Below, piece after piece: positions 13,497-21,896 of a DNA stretch of 64,000 nt. Source of the stretch: Mycolicibacterium goodii (GTDB lineage Bacteria > Actinomycetota > Actinomycetes > Mycobacteriales > Mycobacteriaceae); contig NZ_CP012150.1 of assembly GCF_001187505.1 (NCBI RefSeq), forward strand, positions 2,852,001 to 2,916,000, written 5' to 3'. The notes beneath the pieces are model-generated. The model saw only the letters and a list, made by a program, of their open reading frames with translations. It made no database searches and was not told where the DNA came from. How positions within the stretch are numbered: the first letter of the stretch is position 1; every line of letters begins with the position of its first letter. Position numbers and translations under genes: made by a program.

Positions 13497-13922
13497 GACC
13501 CCTCGGGCGTCGTGTCCCAACCTGAATTCAACCTGCCGAAACATGGCCGGCACCAGCGGATACACCGCTGTGACACATCACTCAATTCTCGCCACAGTTT
13601 GGCAGTTACTTAAGGGTCTCTTAAGATGATCGGCGGTGGAAGCTAGCGGTCGAGTATCGAATGCGACAATTTCGCCCTCCGGCAATATCGGTGGGCGGTT
13701 GCTCAGCCATGTGGCAGGCGTCGCGAAGTGCGATCCCGCGTCGTTGCTGGAAGCGCCCGTATTTCCGGGCAGTTCATCACCGAACCGAGACATAACTGCT
13801 GCCCAATCGTGTGCGCGTACCTATCCAATGGTGCGGTCGCAAGGGCGGAATATGGATAACCGGGTAATGACGTTGGGCCGGATTTCGCCGGTCCAGCGGC
13901 TCCGGAAGCCGAGGAGGTCGTC
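13497..13922. other. 426-nt gap with direct repeats but no convincing gene
   Basis: The gap between ispE and the ligase gene is less GC-rich than its surroundings. It holds CTTAAG twice at 13609-13614 and 13620-13625 (11-bp period). An open frame from GTG 13636 to 13926 would overlap the next gene by 4 nt, and M. tuberculosis has a small gene of unknown function at this place. However, its codons lack the strong G/C third-position bias of real genes here. I treat it as a probable long leader or regulatory region. Confidence 0.5.
13609..13625. promoter_or_regulatory. CTTAAG direct repeat, possible response-regulator box
   Basis: CTTAAG, GGTCT, CTTAAG gives identical half-sites one helical turn apart (11 bp), the arrangement used by OmpR/PhoB-type regulators. 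It lies about 300 nt before the acyl-AMP ligase start. The regulator is unknown. Confidence 0.35.
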
Positions 13923-15560
13923 GTGAGCAGATTCACCGAGAAGATGTACCGCAACGCACGCACGGTGAAGACCGGCATGGTGACCGGTGAACCACACGCG
14001 CCGGTGCGGCACACCTGGGGTGAGGTGCACGAGCGGGCTCGTCGCATCGCCGGTGGCCTGGCGGCCGCGGGCATCGGTCACGGCGACGCGATCGGCGTGC
14101 TGGCCGGCTACCCGGTGGAGATCGCGCCGACCGCGCAGGGCGTCTGGATGCGCGGCGCGAGCCTGACGATGCTGCACCAGCCGACGCCGCGCACCGACCT
14201 CGCGGTGTGGGCCGAGGACACCATGAACGTCATCAGCATGATCGAGCTGAAGGCCGTCATCGTCTCCGAGCCGTTCCTGGTCGCCATCCCGGTGCTGGAG
14301 GAGAAGGGCATCCAGGTCCTCAAGATCACCGACCTGCTCGCCGCCGAGCCCATCGACCCCGTCGAGACCGGCGAGGACGACCTCGCGCTCATGCAGCTCA
14401 CGAGCGGCTCGACCGGGTCGCCCAAGGCCGTGCAGATCACGCACCGCAACATCCACTCGAATGCCGAGGCGATGTTCATCGGCGCCGAGTACGACGTCGA
14501 GAAGGACGTCATGGTCAGCTGGCTGCCGTGCTTCCACGACATGGGCATGGTCGGCTTCCTGACGATCCCCATGTATTTCGGCGCCGAACTCGTCAAGGTC
14601 ACGCCGATGGACTTCCTGCGCGACACCCTGCTGTGGGCCAAGCTCATCGACAAGTACAAGGGCACGATGACCGCGGCCCCCAACTTCGCCTACGCGCTGC
14701 TGGCCAAGCGGCTGCGCAGGCAGGCCAAGCCCGGTGACTTCGACCTGTCCACGCTGCGTTTCGCGCTCTCGGGTGCCGAGCCCGTCGAACCGGCCGACGT
14801 CGAGGACCTGCTCGACGCGGGCAGGCCGTTCGGTCTCAAGCCCGAGGCGATCCTGCCCGCCTACGGTATGGCCGAGACCACGCTGGCGGTGTCGTTCTCG
14901 CCGTGCGGCAAGGGTCTGGTGGTCGATGAGGTCGACGCCGATCTGCTGGCCGCGCTTCGCCGCGCCGTGCCCGCCACCAAGGGCAACACCAAGCGCCTGG
15001 CATCGCTGGGCCCGCTGCTGGAGGGCCTGGAGGCCCGCGTCGTCGACGAGCACGGCGAGGTCATGCCGCCGCGCGGCGTCGGCGTCATCGAACTGCGCGG
15101 TGAGCCGCTGACCCCGGGCTACATCACCATGGGCGGTTTCGTGCCCGCCCAGGATGAGCACGGCTGGTACGACACCGGCGACCTCGGCTACATCACCGAG
15201 GAAGGCAACATCATCGTCTGCGGCCGCGTCAAGGACGTCATCATCATGGCCGGGCGCAACATCTACCCGACCGACATCGAGCGTGCCGCCGGCCGCGTCG
15301 AGGGGGTGCGTCCGGGTTGTGCCGTGGCCGTCCGCCTGGATGCCGGGCATTCGCGGGAGACCTTCGCCGTCGCGGTCGAGTCCAACGCCTGGCAGGATCC
15401 GGCCGAGGTGCGCCGCATCGAGCATCAGGTCGCCCACGAGGTGGTCTCCGAGGTCGACGTGCGGCCGCGCAACGTCGTGGTGCTCGGCCCGGGTTCCATC
15501 CCGAAGACGCCGTCGGGCAAGCTCCGCCGGGCCAACTCGGTCTCCCTCGTCACCCAGTAG
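13923..15560 (+). CDS. Acyl-AMP ligase / acyl-CoA synthetase (Pks16-like)
   Basis: This 545-residue protein belongs to the ANL adenylating superfamily and most resembles fatty acyl-AMP ligases; the M. tuberculosis gene at this locus is misleadingly called pks16. It should adenylate a carboxylic acid and pass it to CoA or a carrier protein. Motifs are the P-loop [13 protein letters not shown] (about 160), [24 protein letters not shown], the YDTGDLGYI aspartate, and the C-terminal lysine in [20 protein letters not shown] is typical of the FAAL group. GTG at 13923 follows AGGAGG by 6-7 nt, a strong ribosome site. The acyl substrate cannot be told from sequence. Confidence 0.88.
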   Translation: MSRFTEKMYRNARTVKTGMVTGEPHAPVRHTWGEVHERARRIAGGLAAAGIGHGDAIGVLAGYPVEIAPTAQGVWMRGASLTMLHQPTPRTDLAVWAEDTMNVISMIELKAVIVSEPFLVAIPVLEEKGIQVLKITDLLAAEPIDPVETGEDDLALMQLTSGSTGSPKAVQITHRNIHSNAEAMFIGAEYDVEKDVMVSWLPCFHDMGMVGFLTIPMYFGAELVKVTPMDFLRDTLLWAKLIDKYKGTMTAAPNFAYALLAKRLRRQAKPGDFDLSTLRFALSGAEPVEPADVEDLLDAGRPFGLKPEAILPAYGMAETTLAVSFSPCGKGLVVDEVDADLLAALRRAVPATKGNTKRLASLGPLLEGLEARVVDEHGEVMPPRGVGVIELRGEPLTPGYITMGGFVPAQDEHGWYDTGDLGYITEEGNIIVCGRVKDVIIMAGRNIYPTDIERAAGRVEGVRPGCAVAVRLDAGHSRETFAVAVESNAWQDPAEVRRIEHQVAHEVVSEVDVRPRNVVVLGPGSIPKTPSGKLRRANSVSLVTQ

Positions 15561-15589
15561 CGCTTTTCTCTGCACCTTGGCACCGCGAC

Positions 15590-15647
15590 CGTGCGTGTCT
15601 GCCCCACGCCACGCCGCCGAACAGCAGCAGTCCGCGCACGCTCGTCG
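15590..15647. repeat. 58-nt intergenic repeat, copy 1
   Basis: It starts CGTGCGTGTCTGCCCCACG and ends GCGCACGCTCGTCG. A second copy lies inverted at 17379-17436 with about 9 in 10 bases identical by eye. Both copies sit between convergent genes, here the ligase and the minus-strand membrane protein. Confidence 0.75.
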
Positions 15648-15669
15648 AGCGCGAGAGTGACGTGATACG

Positions 15670-16215
15670 TCAGGCCGTCGGGTGCGGCGACGCCGCGTCG
15701 TCCATGCGCCGGTAGACCCGCCACCAGATCGCCTCGTACTCGACGGGTTCGAGCTCGCCGCGGTCGAGGCGGTCGTCGGCGTCGAGCAGGGTCGACGCGA
15801 GGTCGCTGAGCCGATCGCGCGCCGCGATCGCCGTCTCGTCGTCGTGGCCGACGATCGTCGTCGCCAGCAAGGTACGCACCTGGGTGCGCGCCTCGCCGGC
15901 CAGCGCGGCGGCCACCGCGCCCGCACCCAACGTGATCGCCGTCGACGTCGCGACCGCGGCCCACGTCGGCATCGATGTCGTGAGCCAGATCGGGCAGATG
16001 AACCACAGCGCCAGACCCCAGCCCGGCCAACCGCGCGCGACGCGGGTCCAGCGGCGCTCCGCCGCGTCCATCCCCGGCGGATAGACGACGAGCCGGTATT
16101 CCACGACCCCGAACCGGGTGGGCCGGATCTCGACCGACCCCCATCGCCGGGCACCGTCGAGCACTCGAATGATGAGACGCTGCAGCAGCCCGGGCTGTGC
16201 ATGACAGGCGTCCAT
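15670..16215 (-). CDS. Small membrane protein of unknown function, possibly DUF6611
   Basis: I do not recognise a biochemical function. The 181-residue product has an N-terminal soluble part, two hydrophobic segments (about residues 66-110: WGLALWFICPIWLTT and the following Ala-rich stretch) and an acidic C-terminal helix-rich tail containing DADDRLDRGELEPVEYEAIWW. Such two-helix proteins occur widely in mycobacteria, perhaps as the DUF6611 family. ATG at 16215 is odd because GGAGG ends only 1 nt before it, which is too close for normal initiation; a later in-frame GTG could be the true start. It is flanked by the two inverted copies of a 58-nt repeat. Confidence 0.7.
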   Translation of the reverse strand: MDACHAQPGLLQRLIIRVLDGARRWGSVEIRPTRFGVVEYRLVVYPPGMDAAERRWTRVARGWPGWGLALWFICPIWLTTSMPTWAAVATSTAITLGAGAVAAALAGEARTQVRTLLATTIVGHDDETAIAARDRLSDLASTLLDADDRLDRGELEPVEYEAIWWRVYRRMDDAASPHPTA

Positions 16216-16267
16216 ACCTCCGTTTTACCCAGCTTTTTCACAGGGAACCGGAACCCGGCAGATTTCC

Positions 16268-16297
16268 CATCTGAGTATATAAAGATATACTCAGATG
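16268..16297. promoter_or_regulatory. Perfect 13-bp palindrome overlapping a promoter and start codon
   Basis: CATCTGAGTATAT (16268-16280), spacer AAAG, and ATATACTCAGATG (16285-16297) form a perfect inverted repeat. It contains the -10 hexamer TATACT (16286-16291), exactly 6 nt before ATG 16298. A repressor bound here would block the promoter and transcript start at once. The likely ligand is an unidentified dimeric repressor; none is encoded next to it. Confidence 0.75.
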
Positions 16298-17335
16298 ATG
16301 GCTGACAGAATTCCCACCAGGCTCGCCGAGCATCCGACCGTGAAGGCGGTGCGGGCGCGCAACAACGCCGGACCCCGGGTCCCGATCGACGCCGACTGGC
16401 TGCGGGCGCTGTGTCTGGAGGCCGGCGTCGACGACGTCGGGTTCGTCAGCGTCGACAATCCGGCCGTCGAATCTGAGCGCGAGCACGCCGACGCGGCCCT
16501 GCCCGGGGTGCGCAGCTACATCTCGCTGGTGGTGCGTATGAACCGCGACAACGTGCGCTCCACCGCGCGCAGCGTCGCCAACCAGGAATTCCACCGCAGC
16601 GGTGAGGCCCTCAACGAGGCCGCGCACCGCATCACCCGGGCACTGGAGGACGCCGGATACCGCGCGGTCAACCCGTCGGCGACATTCCCGATGGAGATGG
16701 ACCGCTATCCCGGGCGCATCTGGGTGATCGCACACAAACCCATCGCGGTGGCAGCGGGCATGGGCGTCATGGGTATACACCGCAACGTGATTCACCCGAA
16801 ATTCGGCAACTTCATCCTGCTCGGCACCATCCTGGTGGCCGCGCCGATCAGCGGTTACGGTGAGCCACTTGACTATTCGCCGTGTCTGGAATGCAAGTTG
16901 TGTGTGGCGGCATGCCCGATCGGGGCGATCGGCAAGAACGGCGAGTTCGACTTCCGCGCCTGCTCGGTGCACAACTACCGCGAGTTCATGGGCGGGTTCA
17001 CCGACTGGGTGCAGACCGTGGCAGACAGTGCCGACGCCGACGATTTCCGTTCGCGGGTAAGCGATTCCGAGAACGCGTCGATGTGGCAGAGCCTGTCTTT
17101 CAAGCCGAACTACAAGGCCGCCTACTGCCTGGCGGTGTGTCCGGCCGGCGAGGACGTCATCGAACCCTACCTCGAAGATCGCAAGGCGTTCATGGACACG
17201 GTCCTCAAACCGCTGCAGGACAAGAAGGAGACGCTGTACGTGCTGCCCAACTCGGCGGCCAAGGCGCATGCCGAGAAGCGGTACCCGCACAAGACCGTGA
17301 AGGTGGTCGACGGCGGGCTGCCGCGGCAGCGGTGA
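16298..17335 (+). CDS. 4Fe-4S oxidoreductase-like protein (QueG/dehalogenase-like ferredoxin fold)
   Basis: This 345-residue cytosolic protein carries two 4Fe-4S sites: CLECKLCVAACP (about residue 196) and a second CP motif in CLAVCPAGED (about 285). The arrangement recalls epoxyqueuosine reductase and reductive-dehalogenase catalytic subunits, but I see no clear corrinoid-binding evidence, and length and flanks differ from QueG. It is probably an electron-transfer or reductase enzyme of unknown substrate. Of two adjacent ATGs (16295, 16298), the second is exactly 7 nt from the -10 TATACT, so a leaderless mRNA would begin at it. The gene sits alone behind a perfect palindrome, so it is probably inducible. 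Confidence 0.82.
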   Translation: MADRIPTRLAEHPTVKAVRARNNAGPRVPIDADWLRALCLEAGVDDVGFVSVDNPAVESEREHADAALPGVRSYISLVVRMNRDNVRSTARSVANQEFHRSGEALNEAAHRITRALEDAGYRAVNPSATFPMEMDRYPGRIWVIAHKPIAVAAGMGVMGIHRNVIHPKFGNFILLGTILVAAPISGYGEPLDYSPCLECKLCVAACPIGAIGKNGEFDFRACSVHNYREFMGGFTDWVQTVADSADADDFRSRVSDSENASMWQSLSFKPNYKAAYCLAVCPAGEDVIEPYLEDRKAFMDTVLKPLQDKKETLYVLPNSAAKAHAEKRYPHKTVKVVDGGLPRQR

Positions 17336-17378
17336 GCGCCGGGCGCACGCTCACGCGCACCGGACGCGCGCTCACGCG

Positions 17379-17436
17379 CGACGAGCGTGCGCGCAGTGCT
17401 GCTGATCTGCGGCGTGGCGTGGGGCAGACACGCACG
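17379..17436. repeat. 58-nt intergenic repeat, copy 2 (inverted)
   Basis: It is the reverse complement of 15590-15647 with a few substitutions near the middle. It lies between convergent genes (Fe-S protein and pth), which suggests a shared terminator-like role or a small mobile palindrome. Confidence 0.75.
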
Positions 17437-17440
17437 CTCG

Positions 17441-17500
17441 CGGTGCTGACTGCTGACTGCTGACTCACGGTGCTGACTGCTGACTCGCGGTGCTGACTGC
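17441..17500. repeat. Short tandem repeat at the 3' edge of pth
   Basis: The unit CGGTGCTGACTGCTGACTCG is repeated: 17441 (27 nt, with one extra GCTGACT heptamer), 17468 (20 nt) and a partial copy at 17488 that runs into the pth stop codon. Copy number may vary between strains. Confidence 0.8.
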
Positions 17501-18075
17501 TACCAGGCGTGGACGGTGTTCTGCGCGGGTTCCAAACCCTCGGCGATGAGGAGTTCGGTGGCGTCGGCGGCCTGCTCGACGATCGTGGGGACCTCGGCGC
17601 GCTCGGCCGCGGTGAAGTTCTCCAGCACGAACGCCGCCGGGTCCTTGCGACCCGGCGGGCGTCCCACGCCGATGCGGACCCGGTGAAAGTCCTTGGAGCC
17701 CAATGCCGATGCGACGGAACGCAGGCCGTTGTGGCCGCCTTCACCGCCGCCCAGCTTGAGCCGGATGCGGCCGAAGTCGATGTCGAGCTCGTCGTGGATC
17801 ACCACGATCTGCTGCGGCGGCACCGAATAGAACTTGGCGAGTGGGCCGATCTGACGGCCCGACTCGTTCATGTAGCAGCGGGGCTTGGCGAGCACCACGG
17901 AGGTGCCCGCCAGTCGACCCGTCACCACCTCGGCGCCGGACTTCTTGTGCACCTTGAAGGCCGAGCCCATGCGTCCGGCGAGCACGTCGGCAACCATGAA
18001 GCCGAGGTTGTGCCGGGTCTTGGCATAGGCGGGCCCGGGGTTTCCCAGGCCCACCACCAGCAGTGGCTCGGCCAT
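17500..18075 (-). CDS. pth: Peptidyl-tRNA hydrolase
   Basis: Pth recycles tRNAs by hydrolysing the ester bond of peptidyl-tRNA released from stalled ribosomes. The 191 residues have the substrate-binding [19 protein letters not shown] with the catalytic histidine in TRHNLG, the asparagine in [10 protein letters not shown], and [25 protein letters not shown]. It starts 12 nt after the rplY stop, a typical rplY-pth pair in actinobacteria. Confidence 0.96.
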   Translation of the reverse strand: MAEPLLVVGLGNPGPAYAKTRHNLGFMVADVLAGRMGSAFKVHKKSGAEVVTGRLAGTSVVLAKPRCYMNESGRQIGPLAKFYSVPPQQIVVIHDELDIDFGRIRLKLGGGEGGHNGLRSVASALGSKDFHRVRIGVGRPPGRKDPAAFVLENFTAAERAEVPTIVEQAADATELLIAEGLEPAQNTVHAW

Positions 18076-18087
18076 CCGGTCGCGGCC

Positions 18088-18744
18088 TTACTCGGCCGAC
18101 TCTTCGGCGGCAGCCTCTTCGGCAGGAGCCTCGGCAGCGGCCGCTTCGGCCTCGCCTGCGCCCTCACCCTCGAGGGCCTCGGCGCTCGGGGCCTCGACGA
18201 TGTTGACCACCAGCAGCTCCGGATCGGAGATCAGGTTGACGCCGTCGGGCAGCGAGATCTGGCCCGCGGTGATCTGGGTGCCCGCCTCGACGCCCTCGAC
18301 CGACACGGCGAGCTGCTCGGGGATCGACAGCGCCTCGGCCTCGATCTCGATGGTGTTGGTGTCCTGGGTGACCAGCGTGCCCGGGGCGGCCTCGCCCTCG
18401 ACGACGACGTTGACCTCGACGGTGACCTTCTCGCCGCGCTTCACCACGAGCAGGTCGGCGTGCTGGATGGTGCGGCGGATCGGGTGGACGTCGAGCGCCT
18501 TGGTCAGCGCGAGCTGCTCGGTGCCGTCGATGTCCAGGGTCAACACGGCGTTGGTGCCGTGGCCGCGCAGCACGGCCGCGAAGTCGCGGGCGTTGAGCTC
18601 AAGGTGCTGCGGATCGGTGCCGTGGCCGTAGAGCACGGCGGGCACCTTGCCGTCGCGGCGGGCCTGGCGCGACGCGCCCTTGCCGGTGCGGGTACGCACG
18701 TTCGCGGTCAGCTTGTTGGGTACGTTGGCGGCGGTCTTGGCCAT
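18088..18744 (-). CDS. rplY: 50S ribosomal protein L25 (general stress protein CTC family)
   Basis: L25 binds 5S rRNA. The 218-residue product is the long CTC/TL5 form, with an N-terminal 5S-binding domain (about 1-100, including [18 protein letters not shown]) and a C-terminal beta domain, then a low-complexity Ala/Glu tail of about 40 residues ([20 protein letters not shown]). ATG 18744 follows an AGGAG 7-8 nt upstream. A probable promoter 125 nt upstream implies a long 5' leader, which may host autoregulation. Confidence 0.95.
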   Translation of the reverse strand: MAKTAANVPNKLTANVRTRTGKGASRQARRDGKVPAVLYGHGTDPQHLELNARDFAAVLRGHGTNAVLTLDIDGTEQLALTKALDVHPIRRTIQHADLLVVKRGEKVTVEVNVVVEGEAAPGTLVTQDTNTIEIEAEALSIPEQLAVSVEGVEAGTQITAGQISLPDGVNLISDPELLVVNIVEAPSAEALEGEGAGEAEAAAAEAPAEEAAAEESAE

Positions 18745-18868
18745 GGGGTGTTGCTCCTAATCAGTCCCTGTACTCGGTTCGTCAGCACGGCCAGGGTCGC
18801 AACACTCAAAGAAGTTCCCGTCGATAACGGTGGTCCATCAAGGTCCACCCTCGCCGTGACGCCCGGTC

Positions 18869-18898
18869 AGGGTAGCAAAGAAAGCCCGCCGGTCCCAA
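18869..18898 (-). promoter_or_regulatory. Probable rplY promoter with long leader
   Basis: On the minus strand TTGGGA (18898-18893), an 18-nt spacer and TACCCT (18874-18869) form a plausible promoter. The leader would be about 118 nt before the rplY ATG. Confidence 0.45.
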
Positions 18899-18902
18899 AA
18901 CG

Positions 18903-19775
18903 CTACAGCGGGTACCTGGTGCCGGTGAGCTGCTCGGACAGCTCCCACAGCGCCTTCTGGGTGTCGGTGCGACGCGCCAGCGGGCTGCGGCCGACCGGCC
19001 CGGTGGGGCCCCACTGCCCGAAGCGCGGGCCGAGGAAGCTGTCGCCGGGCACGTCCTGCGACACCGCGTAGAGCGTCTGGCGGGCCCCGAACGTGACGTC
19101 GGTGGCCAGGTGCCGGTTTCCCAACGCGGCCATCGCCGATCCCAACCGGTTGCCCGAGTGGCCCTGCAGGTTGGTGGCCGAATACCCGGGATGCGCGGCG
19201 AGTGCGCGCACCGACGATCCGGAGGCGACGAGGCGACGCTGCAGTTCCGAGGTGAACATCAGGTTCGCGAGCTTGGACTGGCCGTAGGCCGGCCACGCCG
19301 CGTACGGGCGGGCCTTCCAGTTCAGGTCGCGCAGGTTGATGCGGCCGATCCAGTGCATCATCGACGACACCGTGACCACCCGGTCGGAGATCTTGGGCAG
19401 CAGCAGGTTGGTGAGCGCGAAGTGGCCCAGATGGTTGGTGCCGATCTGGCTCTCGAAGCCGTCGACGGTGCGCGACAGCGGCACGGCCATGATGCCCGCG
19501 TTGTTCACCAGGACGTCGACGGTCTCGACGGTGTCGGCGAATTCGTGCACCGACTTGAGGTCCTGCAGGTCGAGCTTGCGTACCTCGACGACGCCTCCCG
19601 GCATGGTCTCGGCGGCCGCGGTGCCCTTGTCGAGGTTGCGGACGGCGACGATGACCTTGGCGCCCACGCGGGCGAGTTCCCGCGCGGTGACGAGTCCCAA
19701 CCCGCTGTTGGCGCCGGTGACCACGACGGTGCGGCCGCGAAACGAGGGGAGATCGGCACTGGTCCAATGGCTCAT
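18903..19775 (-). CDS. Short-chain dehydrogenase/reductase
   Basis: This classical SDR of 290 residues has the NAD(P) motif VVVTGANSGLGLVTARELA near residue 17, NNAGIM near 90, the catalytic serine in VVTVSSMMHWIG and YxxxK as YGQSK near 165. The sequence resembles the retinol-dehydrogenase/protochlorophyllide-reductase-like SDRs common in mycobacteria; the substrate is unknown. ATG 19775 is preceded by TAGGGT with 6 nt between, predicting a leaderless mRNA. It is alone in its transcription unit, between lpqT and rplY. Confidence 0.88.
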   Translation of the reverse strand: MSHWTSADLPSFRGRTVVVTGANSGLGLVTARELARVGAKVIVAVRNLDKGTAAAETMPGGVVEVRKLDLQDLKSVHEFADTVETVDVLVNNAGIMAVPLSRTVDGFESQIGTNHLGHFALTNLLLPKISDRVVTVSSMMHWIGRINLRDLNWKARPYAAWPAYGQSKLANLMFTSELQRRLVASGSSVRALAAHPGYSATNLQGHSGNRLGSAMAALGNRHLATDVTFGARQTLYAVSQDVPGDSFLGPRFGQWGPTGPVGRSPLARRTDTQKALWELSEQLTGTRYPL

Positions 19776-19781
19776 GCCGCC

Positions 19782-19787
19782 ACCCTA
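19782..19787 (-). promoter_or_regulatory. -10 element of the SDR gene (leaderless)
   Basis: TAGGGT on the minus strand ends 6 nt before ATG 19775, matching the spacing seen for other predicted leaderless genes in the window. Confidence 0.45.
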
Positions 19788-19810
19788 ACGACTCCGGTCG
19801 GTGCGCCGGC

Positions 19811-20464
19811 TCACTTCTTGGCGACGGTGAAACCGGAGATGATCGACTCGATGTCCTTGGCCTGTGCCTCGGCCTGATCGGCGTAGGTGGTGACGGTCAG
19901 CTGGATCAGGTAGCGCTGCGGCGGTGCCTGCTCGGTGGTGGGGATGACGACGCGGTTGTAGGACTGCATGCGGCGTCCGTTGAGGTCGTAGCTGCCTTCG
20001 ATCATCGCCGAGGGGAAGCCGCGCCAGTCTTCCAGCGAGGCGTTGAGCTGCTTGAAGTTCTCCGACAGTTGCGCGTCGGCGTAGCCGTGGTCGCGCAGCG
20101 CGGCCGCGACGTCGAAGTCGCCGTAGAGCTCGAACGCGAGCAGCATCGCCGTCGGGTAGGTGTCGCCCTTGGCGATCATGCGGGTGAACGGCGCCAGGTT
20201 CGGGTTGGTGTACGGGTGCCAGCCGGGTGGGGTGGGCATGCTGACCGTCAGATCCGGGATCTTCTCCGGGGCGACGGGTTCACCGACGATGCCGTTGTCC
20301 TCCAGGTGCTGCCACAGCGGCACCGGTGGCGCACCCGAGGAGGTCGTCGTGGTGGTCGTGGTCGTCGTCCAGATCGACTGATAGTCAGGGGTTTGCGCGC
20401 CGCAACCGGCCAGCAGCAGCGCCAGCACGGATACGACGGCCGGGACGGCTGGGGACCGCCTCAC
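19811..20464 (-). CDS. lpqT: Lipoprotein LpqT (LpqN/LpqT family)
   Basis: This is a 217-residue exported lipoprotein. The N terminus has two arginines, a hydrophobic core and the lipobox LLLAGC, followed by a Thr-rich linker (a run of nine T) and the LpqN/LpqT domain, with PDLTVSMPTPPGWHPYTNP and SYNRVVIPTTEQAPPQRYLIQLTV. Family function is poorly defined; members are surface exposed and some bind cell-envelope or host factors. GTG 20464 overlaps the arsC stop by 4 nt (GTGA), so translation is coupled. Confidence 0.9.
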   Translation of the reverse strand: MRRSPAVPAVVSVLALLLAGCGAQTPDYQSIWTTTTTTTTTSSGAPPVPLWQHLEDNGIVGEPVAPEKIPDLTVSMPTPPGWHPYTNPNLAPFTRMIAKGDTYPTAMLLAFELYGDFDVAAALRDHGYADAQLSENFKQLNASLEDWRGFPSAMIEGSYDLNGRRMQSYNRVVIPTTEQAPPQRYLIQLTVTTYADQAEAQAKDIESIISGFTVAKK

Positions 20465-20814
20465 AGAATCTCGTGCACCGAATCGATCGGCCGGGCGAGC
20501 CGGGTGCCTTTTGCGGTGACGACGAACGGCCGCTCGATCAGGATCGGGTGCTCGGCGAGAGCGTCGAGCAGCTGCTCGTCGGTTGCATCCGCCAAATTGA
20601 GCTCGGCATAGAGGGATTCGCGTTTGCGCACCGCGGTGCGCACATCGATGCCCGCGTCGGCGATCATCTTCTTCAGCTCGTCGCGGGTCGGCGGGGTTTT
20701 CAGATACTGGATGATCTGCGGCTCGATGCCGTTGTCGCGCAACAGTTCCAGCGTCTTGCGCGACGTCGAGCACTTGGGGTTGTGGTAGATGCGAGCTTGT
20801 GAATCCGATGTCAT
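20461..20814 (-). CDS. arsC: ArsC/Spx-like arsenate reductase family protein
   Basis: The 117-residue thioredoxin-fold protein of the glutaredoxin-linked ArsC family has the active-site cysteine in HNPKCSTSRKTLELL, the conserved YLKTPPTRDEL and the cis-proline region around ERPFVV. It could reduce arsenate or another oxyanion, but many chromosomal members have no proven arsenic role. Its ATG (20814) directly abuts the prs stop and its stop overlaps lpqT, so prs-arsC-lpqT is one operon. No arsenic transporter lies nearby. Confidence 0.87.
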   Translation of the reverse strand: MTSDSQARIYHNPKCSTSRKTLELLRDNGIEPQIIQYLKTPPTRDELKKMIADAGIDVRTAVRKRESLYAELNLADATDEQLLDALAEHPILIERPFVVTAKGTRLARPIDSVHEIL

Positions 20815-21795
20815 CTATGCAGACCCGTCGAACAGTCCGGTCACCGAACCGTTCTCGAAGACGGCCCGGATGGTGTTGGCCAGAAGCGGTGCGATGGACA
20901 GCACCGTGAGTTGCGGGAAGCGCTTTTCTTCACCGATGGGCAGCGTGTTGGTGACGATCACCTCGCGCGCGCCGCACTCGGCCAGGCGCTGCGGGGCCGG
21001 ATCCGAGAGCACACCGTGCGTCGCGGCGATCACCACGTCCTTGGCGCCGTCCTCACGCAGCAGGTTGACCGCGCCGGCGATCGTGCCGCCGGTGTCGATC
21101 ATGTCGTCGGTGAGGATGCAGGTCTTGCCCTTCACATCGCCCACCACGCGGTTGGACTTCACCTGGTTGGGCACCAGCGGATCACGGGTCTTGTGGATGA
21201 ACGCCAGCGGCACACCGCCCAGCGAGTCGGCCCACTTCTCGGCGACGCGCACGCGGCCCGAATCGGGGGACACCACCACCATGTCCTCGTCGGCGTAGTG
21301 CTCGGCGATGTAACCGGTGAGCAGTTTCTGCGCCCGCATGTGGTCCACCGGGCCGTCGAAGAAGCCCTGGATCTGATCGGTGTGCAGATCGACCGACACG
21401 ATGCGGTCGGCGCCGGCGGTCTTGAGCAGATCGGCGACCAGCCGCGCCGAGATGGGTTCGCGGCCGCGGTGCTTCTTGTCCTGCCGGGCGTAGGGGTAGA
21501 ACGGCAGGATCGCGGTGATGCGCTTGGCGCTGCCACGCTTGAGCGCATCGATCATGATCAGCTGCTCCATCAGCCACTGGTTCAGCGGCGCCGGATGGCT
21601 CTGCAGCACGAACGCGTCACAGCCACGGACGGATTCGTCGAAGCGGACGAAGATCTCACCGTTGGCGAAATCCCGTGCCGTCTGCGCGGTGACCGCCACG
21701 TCGAGTTCCTTGGCGACCTGGTCGGCCAGCTCGGGGTGCGCGCGACCCGCGAACAGCATCAAGTTTTTGCGATTGTCGGTCCAGTCCGTGGCCAC
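20815..21795 (-). CDS. prs: Ribose-phosphate pyrophosphokinase
   Basis: Prs makes PRPP from ribose 5-phosphate and ATP for nucleotide, His, Trp and (in mycobacteria) decaprenyl-phosphoribose synthesis. The 326 residues include SFANGE-like DFANGEIFVRF, the ATP-binding YPYARQDKKHRGREP, DLHTDQIQGFF and the PRPP loop LTDDMIDTGGTI. GTG at 21795 begins VATDWTDNRKN. It follows glmU after 101 nt, the conserved glmU-prs order. Confidence 0.96.
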   Translation of the reverse strand: MATDWTDNRKNLMLFAGRAHPELADQVAKELDVAVTAQTARDFANGEIFVRFDESVRGCDAFVLQSHPAPLNQWLMEQLIMIDALKRGSAKRITAILPFYPYARQDKKHRGREPISARLVADLLKTAGADRIVSVDLHTDQIQGFFDGPVDHMRAQKLLTGYIAEHYADEDMVVVSPDSGRVRVAEKWADSLGGVPLAFIHKTRDPLVPNQVKSNRVVGDVKGKTCILTDDMIDTGGTIAGAVNLLREDGAKDVVIAATHGVLSDPAPQRLAECGAREVIVTNTLPIGEEKRFPQLTVLSIAPLLANTIRAVFENGSVTGLFDGSA

Positions 21796-21896
21796 TTTGG
21801 CTGCCTTCGCGGTCGGGAATCGATACGGGGCAATGGTACGTAGCGTTTCCGGCGGCTCGTAGCCGGGTTACCAGATTGCCAACGGAAAGAGTCGAT

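Noticed and set aside
13636..13926. Open frame of 96 codons overlapping the acyl-AMP ligase start by 4 nt.
   Set aside because: Third codon positions lack the strong G/C bias of genes here and no domain or ribosome site supports it. A homologue of the small M. tuberculosis gene at this locus would change my mind.
17441..17500. CRISPR-like array.
   Set aside because: Units are directly tandem with no unique spacers and no cas genes occur in the window.
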